In this document: one piece after another, positions 55,105-64,000 of the stretch | How positions within the stretch are numbered: the stretch's first letter is position 1 | Layout of the letters: each line of letters begins with the position of its first letter | Assembly (NCBI GenBank): GCA_033807695.1 | Contig: CM066300.1 | Coordinates: 4,092,001 to 4,156,000 of the forward strand | DNA length: 64,000 bases | Direction: 5' to 3' | DNA from: Daedaleopsis sinensis | Lineage: Eukaryota; Basidiomycota; Agaricomycetes; Polyporales; Polyporaceae | Made by a program: the position numbers and the translations under genes | Notes under the pieces: model-generated | What the model was told of the DNA's origin: nothing | Databases searched by the model: none | Seen by the model: the letters and a program-made list of their open reading frames with translations, nothing else

Positions 55105-58100
55105 GTGTCTACAATGTCACCCACAAAGCGAGCTAGCTCCCCGATCAGTAGCCCCCGCAAGCGGTCGAAGCAAGCCGCCACCCCCGAAGACGACGACGAA
55201 GACTCGCTCGAGTCCATTCTCGCTCAAATAAAGGCTCAGGAGGAAAGTGAAGCCCTCGCAAAGCAGCTTCATGACGAGTGGAACGCTCCGGGTCCTTCAA
55301 GCTCCCGAGCTTCCAAGGGCCGCAGAGCGGCGCGTGTGGCTCGCGGCCACAATGATGTTGCCGTCGATGTCATTGAGATCTCGGACGACGATGACGAGCC
55401 GGAGGACGACGAGGCTATGGCACACAGGCTTTCTCGAGAGTGGGAATCCGACGGCATCGCCGTACTTGAACCATCTGCGTCTACCTCCCCGTCCGTGCCC
55501 CGCGCCACTCGCACTCAGAACTCGATCACGAGCTCAGATGTCCCCTACATCTCCAAGCTTGAGCAACACAGAGACCTCTTCACAGGAGAGAAGACGTGTT
55601 CATGTGGTGCAAAGTTAGCATCTCCTCGCGGCCATGTAAGAAGCCCCTTTCCCACTACGAGTTGCCTTCTAGGACACATTTAACTCAGCCTATGCGTATA
55701 TAGGTCGTTTTTTCCCAACAAAATTCCTCCCAACCCAGTCTTCTTCGTCTTCTCCACGCCCCGTGTAAGAGTTGCAGCACGAATCACTGTCGTGGGTGCA
55801 TGACACCCGTATCTTGCCCTCTCTCCTGCAAAGGCAAAGACGACAACTCCGACTGCCCCGTTGAGACATGCTGTGCCAACGTTCGAATCATTGCCATATT
55901 CGAGGCCCTTGGTGGTTTTGACAAAATCTACCTTGGCGAACGCGAAACATCTGATCAGCGAGCGCGAGAAGCGGTCGCCAAAGCCCGGAAGCACCAAGTC
56001 GGCAGTGTTGGGCCCGGTGGCACGGGCTATGGTATGGGAGGTCATCATGGCCATCTCGGCCATGCCTATAGCCTCTTCGCGCCAAGAAGAGGCCGCAGCG
56101 GTGGACGTGGTAAGGCGACTGCCGTCGAGACGGGTGAACAATCCATCCGTGATGCACACTCTTCCCATTTCGACGAGATTGTCGCGCGGGCACTCAACGC
56201 TATTACTGGCTATTTACCTGCTCCTTATTCGGACGATCCACAGATATACGACATGCTTCCACACGAGTCTATCGACGCCTTGCTATTCCTGTCACAACTT
56301 CCGGACCTCCTTGGTAACCTTCTCCGAAACGACTCCATCACCGACTGGATCGCACGAATAGATGTCTACCATGCCATGTTGGCCCTTCTGAGACGAATGG
56401 CTGACTGTGAGCTTACACTTGAAGTATTTCAGTCAACCACTACCTGATACATATGCTGATGAACTCCTTCATTAGGTCCTTATTGGGCCGCGTTGGGAAG
56501 TATCCAAAAGCTGCGGGCTCGAAGCATGGATGTGGAACGACGGAAATATCACCTGGGTGCGCGACAGTGACACCGACGCTCCGGTGTCAGCTCCCCCGCT
56601 ATACGCGCACTTCAAGAAGCTCACGAAGCAGTGCGAGACGTTCCTCGCCGGGGCGTCGAGCATGCTCGAGGACGGGGCGGATGAAGACGGAGGTGAAGCC
56701 GCCGAGACCGCCGTCAAAGCCACATCTCTCTGCGGCGACATCATGGCGGCCAGAGACGACATCGAACGCGCCATGACTGTCATGGGCAAGGATCCCGCCG
56801 CGATTCTGCACGGCCCAGGCCTCCCTAACTCTGCCGACTCGCCGGGCTCAGGCGCAGGATCGTCATCCGCCTGTACTGGTAACGGGAAGGGCAAAGCTCG
56901 GGACCCCGCCATCGACCTCGAGCGGGCGTACGGCCGCGAGTGCGAGCGGCTCGCGTTCCAGTACGCGACGCTTTCGCAGCCGGCTAAGAACGGTTCGGGC
57001 CTGGACTACCCCGGGTACAACTACGCCGCGGAGCTCAAGCGGACCGCAAACGCGACCCGGAAGCCCAAGGACCGCTTACACCTCGTCAAGGAGCTCGCGG
57101 TGATGGCAACGAGCCTGCCGCCCGGTGTGTGGGTCCGTGTGGACGAGGTCCGCAATGATGCAATGTGAGTAGTCTATCTGGCTTTATCCACCTGCTCGGT
57201 CCCTGTGTACCTATAACTCTCGTTGTGAGTCCGTCACTCCGTGTTCTTGCAGTCGATCTGCACCGCACATTGATTGCACGCCTACGCGGAGTTCTTGCTT
57301 GTCACATTTCTGTCAGGTGTCTCAGACGTACCCCGCTGACACGGTTTACCGCATCATCGACGTTCCGCGTCCCATCGCCCGTGATTTTACCAGCAAGATC
57401 ATGATCGCAGGGCCCGAGGGAACACCGTACGCCGGAGGCCTGTTCGAGTTCGACTGCTTCATCCCGCTAGAGTATCCGAACAAACCGCCACTGATGCATC
57501 TCCGAACGACCGGCGGTGGCTCAGTGCGCTTTAACCCAAACTTGTACAACAACGGTAAAGTATGCCTTTCGCTCCTCGGGACGTGGCACGGGAGGTGCGT
57601 GCTGTGCTCTGTATGTGATGATTGTGCCACTCACCATATGGCGTTTCCCTGTCGTTTTGCCGGCTTATGCCTCACGTCGCTGAACCCACGATGAAGGCCG
57701 GAGGAACAATGGTCGCCCAAGTCGACCTTGCTACAAGTCTTAGTGTCCATCCAGAGTATGATCCTAATCGAAATGCCGTATTTTAATGAGTGAGCGCCTC
57801 GATTTGGCTTTGGAAATGTTGCGTGTTGCTCATATTCCTGTCTCAGGCCTGGCTACGGGAAGGCGGATCCGAAGAACCCAAGAAGCATAGCATATAATAA
57901 GAACATCTGCATGCAGACTACCCGCTGGGCGATCGTCGATTGGCTCAAAGACGAGAACAAGGATGGAGTGTGGGCGGTCAGTCGGTCGCACTTGCAGGCT
58001 ATCTTCTGTACTGACATACATGTCTCGTTCGTCTACAGGAAGTCATCGCATCGCACTTCCTCACACGAGAGGTGGTGATCAGGAAATGGTGAGTACCGGA

Positions 58101-58918
58101 TGACATGTTGATACGAGTCCTCCTTCTGCAGGCGAGCTAAACGGAGGGTCTGTAGCATCGAGGACTGGGCGAAGACGCAGCGCGACATCCGCAAATACCG
58201 GTCCCATGCCCTGCATTCCCGTTACGGCCACCACCACGGAGAGGTGCTGATGATGCCGCCCATGGAGTGGCCTCCCCCATCTGCCCTCGGGAACCCGCCT
58301 TCCTTTGGTTATCCCTCTTCGGTGCCGCTTGACTTACAATCTCCCCCACTCGACGTCCCGGAGCCTCCGCTCGAGCCTCCGGTACTGCAGGCCTCGGCTG
58401 GCGCTGGTACCCAAGTTCAGGGTGGGCCCTTACCTGCGGCCGACATGGTTGCGCCTGCAGACGGAGAGGACGACTGGGGCGACTTTCCGATGGACTTCGA
58501 CGATCTGGGGGATGTAGAAATTGCAGACGACGCCGACTTCCTGAACATAGGCCATATGCCTGCCGCGTCGTCGATGGACATGATGTTCATGCTGCCTCAC
58601 GCGCCCATGTTCGGCGGTCCACCTCACGCGCCCATGTTTGGAGGGCCGCCTCAGATGCATGCGCTTGGCGTACCCCTCTACTCGCCCGCACTGCCAGCTG
58701 GTGGGCCGGCTCATATGCCCGTGTTCGGCTATCCACCCCATGCGCATCCACACCCACATTCGCATGCTCTCCCAATGTTCGCTCATCTCGCGGATGGGGC
58801 GAATCCGAGGAACAGTCCGGCGAGCAACGCCCCGACGATGGATCTGCTGGAGGAGTTCAACAAGGGCATCGAGACCGTGCGCAAGTGGAAGTTCTCTGGC
58901 GAGGCTGAGGCAGATTAG
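55105..58918 (+). CDS. Large ubiquitin-conjugating (E2) protein of the BIRC6/UBE2O type
   Basis: Exons 55105-55635, 55704-56423, 56476-57164, 57394 onward, with further introns near 57597, 57788, 57974, 58088. The N terminus is basic, then acidic with a possible SUMO-interacting motif ([15 protein letters not shown]). A zinc-binding cluster follows: CSCGAK, then [41 protein letters not shown] helical middle region leads to the UBC fold: EVRNDA joins [20 protein letters not shown], then [40 protein letters not shown] with the catalytic Cys in VCLSLLGTW, then [20 protein letters not shown] and PYFNEPGYG. These blocks are typical of BIRC6 and UBE2O. The C-terminal tail is Pro/His/Met-rich with HAPMFGGPP duplicated and [10 protein letters not shown], ending [17 protein letters not shown]. 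No BIR domain. Anti-apoptotic or quality-control function is not shown. Confidence 0.87.
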
Positions 58919-60211
58919 GCGTCGGCGGACAGGGTACGTGGGAGGCGGTACGGGATGTGGTGCTCGAGGTGCGGTTTGCTTTTTCTTTCTTGGTCATACG
59001 AAGTGTGGTCTGCTTTCTTGATGCTCCATAGTGTTATCGCACTGTTCTTGGATTTGATTGTGGGCGTACACAGCCCGCTCGGATACCTTCGGGCCATGCC
59101 GCGACAACACGCGTACGGTCGGTCTTCTAGTCTCTAGAGGTTATCCGGGCTGTGACACGCGGGATAACGTGTGCGCCTTTCATCGTCCAGGCGTCTTAGG
59201 GCGTCCTCTGCGATGCGACTCTCATCTGGCAACCTAGGCCTCTGGTCAGTTGACCGCGCGTCCGTAGATAGAAGGACGTTCGCGTGCGTGTATACGCGTA
59301 CGAGAATGAGGGAACGCATGGTCGTGTGGAAGCTTGTGAAACGGTGCCTTGAGCCTCCCGGGGCACGAGGCCAGTGCGGAGGAACTAGGGAGCTCGCACG
59401 GCGGTGGCGTGTCCTCAGTGTCCTGCCAGCGTGAGCGTGGTGTCTGCATTGCAGAGTGTGGAGGGGCAAGACGGAGGACAACGGAGCATGGGGTGCCCGG
59501 CTGTCTATGTCGATTGACTAGCCTCGATATGCATGCCCCATGCGCCATCAAGCGTTGTTGAGGTGCGCATGGGTGCCCGCGGACATGTGAACGATTGTCA
59601 GCGAGACTCTAGATTCTCGATGCGGGTGAGCATACAAATATGCATCCATTGACACGCACCCGGTAGCAGTCTCTGGTCAACTTAGGGCCCTTCTTTCTCA
59701 CAGGACGCGAACTTGGCTCCAGCCTGACCGTCTTGGCGCGAAGCGAGAAAGAACAACGATAATGACATACGGAAACAAACATGCCCGCCAAGAGGACGGG
59801 GTTTGGCGCAAGATCTGGAGGTCTGGCTCGTAGATCGGTATGTAGACCCAGTGAGAAGTCGCGACGCCTACGTCCGCCGCGCAAAGCCTTTGTATGCGAA
59901 ACGCCTAACTCATCTGCCCAGGTCCGCCACCGTCTGCGTGAGCGTCTAATTACGTCTGTTTTGCGCTTAAAATCCGGTTTTATCGCAACTTCTTCTCTCC
60001 TTCTACTAAAGTTAACCCGATGCGCGACATGTCCATGTCTACCCGCACAACTCTTGTCATCTCCTCTAACCCACGAATACGATCGAGCATGTTGCACGTG
60101 CGCTGGCTGTACTTAGACAGCATCGTACAAATTGAATCGGTCGGTTTGCACTACTACTCATTGCTTCTTGCTCGCTGCACCGTCCAGACTCCTCCGACTC
60201 GTCCATTCGTG
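58919..60211. other. Intergenic, presumably including the left end of the tnp2 transposon
   Basis: 1.3 kb between the E2 gene and the transposase start. No gene supported. The transposon's left terminus should lie here, but without its right end (beyond the window) I cannot define a terminal inverted repeat. Pyrimidine runs at 59990-60070 resemble the usual promoter of this window. Confidence 0.45.
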
Positions 60212-63200
60212 ATGCCTGAGGACTCCGTCAATGACCTCGAGGAAGCCCCGGAGCCAGCGCCGCGATACGGTCAGGTATTCTGCACCTGCCATGCCAAATG
60301 TCAAGGCCGACTCGCCGTCAACAAGGACACCTGGGTGAAGCACCGCAAGTTCCGCATACGCGATGGGGTCTTCAAAGCGGCCGAGACTAGGTTGCGTGAC
60401 TCGTCCGCCGGCGAAGGTGCCTCTAGCATGCGAAAGCAGGCACCGACACGCGTGATATCTCGCGCGGGCCGTGTACCAACGACTGGCAGTCGGCTGACAT
60501 CACGGGGCGGGTTTGTACGTGCTCGGCAGACCCGCAAACGACGCCGCATAGAAAAGTCTTCGGATGAAGACGAGGACGAGGACGATCGTGATAGTGTCCA
60601 TTGGGACAATGACCATGAGGTGCGTAGTTTATTGTTGCCACTTGCCGCTGCTCTTGCGAGTCCCCTCGCACTGTACTTATCGCCATCTGATCTAGCACCC
60701 GGGCCCCTCCGGTCAGGATGGCCATTCTTCTGATGGAGACGGAGACGAGCCTGGGCCATTGCATGCGCAGAATGCGCAAGGAGCCGGAGCCGGGCAAGGC
60801 GGGAATCAAGGTGAGTACCATCACCTCGCCGCGAAGGGCATTATCTTGACCTTCGCCGGTTGCATGCTGCCACAGACGGTCACGGAGGCCCTGCGCAGCC
60901 TGAACCAGAGGATGACATAGAAGTCAAGCGCGCTGACCTCAAGACCAGTCTCGAGTTCATTGCGTTGCTCAAGGACGCGAAGCTCGAGAACAGCGGGCTC
61001 AAAGCCTCGGACTTGCATCGGCTTCGCAACCCCCCGCAGAAAGAATTTGCTCTGAACGACAGGATCACACGGCTTTCAGTTGACCTCTACCTTGCTACAT
61101 CAGGCGCCGCGCAGGTCGTGTACGAGGAGGTCCGTAACAGCTTGTTGCAGTTCTCTGAGGATATCGGTATCTTGTCGCTTTATAAGGTAAGTTTCGGTTT
61201 CGCGATTTCACGCTGCGGCGGCACTTATTCAGATCGTGCTGATGGCATGATAGGTTCGCAAGGTGATCAGAGATGCATCTGGGATCATCGAGCAGGTGGA
61301 AGACATGTGCATCGACAGCTGCGCTGCGTTCACAGGCCCGTGGGCCAATGAAGAGTTTTGTCCGTATTGTAAACAACCTCGGTACAAGATGGCAGAGGAC
61401 GGCTCTCGTGTCCCCCGCCAAACATTTACAACCACTCTGCCCGGCCCTCAGATACAGAATTTCTTCCGCAATGCAGACACTGCTAATGAATTCGATTATT
61501 TATACACGGCCGCGCAAACTCTCCTAGCAACAACACCTGCTGGCAGTAGTCCGACTACGTACACCGACATTGTCTCTGGCGCCCACCTTCTCCAAGCATT
61601 CCGGGACAACACTATCAAACGACATGACGCGGTACTATCCTTCTCAATTGATGGGGCTCAGCTTTACCGGAATAAGCAGTCTGACACTTGGCTCTACCTG
61701 TGGACAATCGACAACTTCGCACCCGACAAACGCTTCGAGAAAAGTCGTATCAGCCCTGGCTCTGTGATCCCTGGCCCGAATCATCCGAAGAATCTGGACT
61801 CGTTCATCTTTACGGGCCTCTACCATGTCTCCGCGTTGATGAACGAAGGTCTTCGGGTGTGGGACGTGCGCACACGTACTATCGAGATCTCACGGCCGTT
61901 CGTTCCTGGGATGCTGGCAGATGGTCCCGCTATGGCAGCTCTACAAGGCAGTGTTGGACACCACGGAGCTCTAGGCTGTCGCTTGCTCTGTCCGCTTCCT
62001 GGTCGACACAAGCCACGTTGTCCGCACTATTACCCGGTGCTTCTCAAACCTCTGAACTATGAGGTCGTTGGCTCTTCTCACGATGACATCTCGCTCTCCT
62101 CGATCTCTCATCCGTCGCCGGCTCGGTACAAGCAGCTGCTCGACCTCGTTCTGGCGTCGGAGAACGAGACCCAGTACAAGCAGATCCGACGCGCTACTGG
62201 GGTCGTCAAACCTAGTATCTTCTCTGGGCTATCTCGGATCGTACCTTTGCCGCTCTGTTTCCCTACAGACTGGATGCATCTAACTGGGCCTAATCTGTTT
62301 GATCTCTTCTTGGGGCTGTGGCGCGGGACTATTGAAGGCAGCAGGGCGGATCCAAAGGAACGGCGTTGTGCAGTCCTTCAAGGTGATGTATGGATCGAGC
62401 ATGGTGTCATGGTTGAACAGGCCGGTGCCTACCTCCCCGGTTTCATCCATCACAAGCCTCGCAACGTCGAACAGAAATGCAATAGCGGCTACAAGGCTGA
62501 AGAAATGCAAACCTATCTCTATGGGTATACCCCTGCTATGCTGCGCCGACTCCTTCCTCGTGATATGTGGCAGCACCTTTGCAAGACAGTCAAATCTGTG
62601 CGCAATCTCAGCACGTACTCAGTCCCTCGAGATCGTGTGATCGAGGCTCGGATCCTTCTAAACGCGGCGACAATTGAGTTCGAGGTTTTATACTATGAAC
62701 GGGATCCTGATTGGCTGCACGTTGTACGACCAGCTATTCACGGCCTCTGGCATGCCCCGGACCAGGTGGTCCACCACGGTTCTCTTGTCTGTCGCAGTCA
62801 ATACACCATGGAACGGTACATTGGAGACCTCGGCGGGCTCATCAAGCAACCATCAAATCCGTACGCTAATCTATCTAGGATTGCGGCACGACGCTGGCAG
62901 GAAAACAGCATCAAGGCGATGCTTCCGGAGCTGGCTCGTGACCGACGTGCTGGACTACCCCGCGGGGCTATTGATCTTGGCGACGGATATGTCTTACTGC
63001 GGGCTATGGCATCAACACTTTCGACGTGTACCAGATCTGAGAGTCTCGCTTTCTATGACTATTTCTCCGCTGAGCTGCCTCATTCGGTACAAGGCCAGAC
63101 CCGAGATGCATACAGCTACCGCCTCCGGCGGTGGGCCCGCTGCCAGCTACCCAATCGGCAGGTCAGTCGGAGTGCATGGAAAGAGTGCCTGACTCCGCTG

Positions 63201-63658
63201 AGTCAAGTTCGGATCGCGCGTTGCGTCAAGGTAGGCCTAGTCGGGCCTCTGATATATCATATAACGATGGCAGTCCTAATGACTCTTTGCGGCTATAGTT
63301 TATGGACCACAATGGCACTCTCCGGGTTGGCGAGGTTCGATTTTTCCATCTCACTAGCTTGGATCAAATCCCTCTTGCGTTGGTTTCCGTGTTTGGTCAA
63401 CGAGAAGACACACTCTTCCGCGATTCCTTCGGGTGCGTGGAGATGATGGAGTATCGAGGCGAGGACAGTCTACAAGTCATCAGTGTGAAATCAATCAAGG
63501 CGGTGGTAGGAATGATTCCAGATGGGGTAGTGAGCAAGGAAGAGTGGACGAGCGATCAGAAGCACTTCCACATAGGCCGGAAGTACTTCGTGTTCGAGAA
63601 GCTTGGGTATGCCATTGCTTTGGGTGACCGAGATCAAGAGATAGACAATGACGAGTAG
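60212..63658 (+). mobile_element. Transposase of a tnp2-family (CACTA/Plavaka-like) DNA transposon
   Basis: Five exons (60212-60619, 60717-60810, 60876-61186, 61254-63230, 63299-63658) total 3150 nt, giving 1049 aa with no stop or frameshift. The N terminus carries a Cys/His cluster (VFCTCHAKCQGRL...TWVKHRKF) as in other fungal tnp2 proteins. Then a Lys/Arg-rich linker and acidic run. The tnp2 core contains LSFSIDGAQLYRNKQSDTWL (catalytic Asp in S-x-D-G), then GSVIPGPNHPKNLDSFIFTG, ADGPAMAALQGSVGHHGALG, CRLLCPLPGRHKPRCPHYYP (a C...C...C..H site, typical), and LCFPTDWMHLTGPNLFDLFL (D-x-x-H). The C-terminal exon gives VRFFHLTSLDQIPLALVSVF and MMEYRGEDSLQVISVKSIKA, the usual end domain. It looks intact, so recent activity is possible. 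Alternative class: KDZ, which lacks these blocks. Confidence 0.88.
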
Positions 63659-64000
63659 TAGTATACAATATCCTATTTGTACATCTTCGACGGAAGCTGT
63701 ACGTATTCATAGGGATATTCGACTTCGTGAGGACACGACGTGGGGACAATGCGAGATGTCTGAAATACAGGGCGGCGGGCGAGATCTTGTAATGGAACAG
63801 ACAGATGGGTGGATATGCGGCCATGCAGGATTGTCTCAACTGAGGGTAGCAAAGCGTACTCACTACTTGGACTAGAACCACATGGATCTATGATAAATGG
63901 ATACTCCAGTTCGTGAGGGCATGATGTTGGGACGATGAGCAGGTTCGAGTCTGTGGGGAGGTGGACAACCTGGAGGGGAAACATCGGAGTCTGGGGGCAT
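63659..64000. repeat. Sequence 3' of the transposase with two copies of a ~43 bp subterminal repeat
   Basis: Copy 1 at about 63711-63754 and copy 2 at about 63899-63940 lie in direct orientation, 188 bp apart, and share tcgtgagg/ttcgtgaggg and gggacaatg/gggacgatg among other positions (roughly three quarters identical by eye). Repeats of this kind near transposon ends are usual for CACTA-like elements, where transposase binds. The element's end is not reached in the window. Confidence 0.55.

Overview
The window looks like nuclear DNA of a mushroom-forming basidiomycete (Agaricomycetes). The evidence is dense genes on both strands, many 45-60 bp introns with GT(A/G)NG donors and CTNAC-like branch sites, GC-rich coding sequence, and an Agaricomycete-style transposon complement: a DIRS-like reverse transcriptase element at the left edge and a tnp2/Plavaka-like DNA transposon at the right edge. 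A white-rot polypore would fit, but species cannot be fixed from sequence alone. All protein-coding calls were made by joining reading frames across plausible splice sites. Where stated, the total exon length was checked to be a multiple of three.

Layout. 1-3.4 kb: gag and RT/RNase H of a retroelement (minus strand), cut by the window edge. 4.8-7.4 kb: SYO1-like ribosomal-protein import adaptor (minus), divergent from FIP1, a polyadenylation factor (plus, 7.9-10.2 kb). 10.4-11.3 kb: mitochondrial ribosomal protein uL10m. 12.1-13.6 kb: double-BTB protein. 13.9-15.3 kb: 3-hydroxyisobutyrate-dehydrogenase-like enzyme, divergent from an Ark/Prk (AAK1-type) kinase at 15.6-20.1 kb. 20.5-21.6 kb: CTR-type copper transporter with micro-exons. 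22-27 kb: gene-poor stretch holding a Ser/Pro-rich hypothetical gene and a small secreted double-psi beta-barrel protein. 27.3-30.1 kb: exonuclease V (EXO5). 31.8-33.3 kb: membrane-anchored Ser/Pro-rich orphan. 33.8-38.8 kb and 39.1-42.8 kb: two DExH RNA helicase genes head to head (DHX57/DHX29-like and Prp22/DHX8). 43.2-43.8 kb: NXT1/p15-like mRNA export factor. 44.6-46.0 kb: Fe(II)/2-oxoglutarate dioxygenase. 48.1-51.9 kb: AP-3 delta adaptin. 52.5-54.7 kb: GCK-III Ste20 kinase, divergent from a large BIRC6/UBE2O-type E2 gene (55.1-58.9 kb). 60.2-63.7 kb: complete-looking tnp2 transposase.

How the genes relate. Most are unrelated housekeeping genes, but mRNA-handling genes are over-represented: FIP1 (3' end formation), Prp22 (release of spliced mRNA), a second DExH helicase and NXT1 (mRNA export), the last three within 10 kb. 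I saw no rRNA, no convincing tRNA and no CRISPR array. The points most worth checking are the in-frame RT intron built around a minisatellite, two very small candidate exons (10 nt in FIP1, 16 nt in CTR), the E2 gene with zinc-binding head and His/Pro/Met tail, the head-to-head helicase pair, and a perfect palindrome with an ACGCGT core upstream of EXO5.
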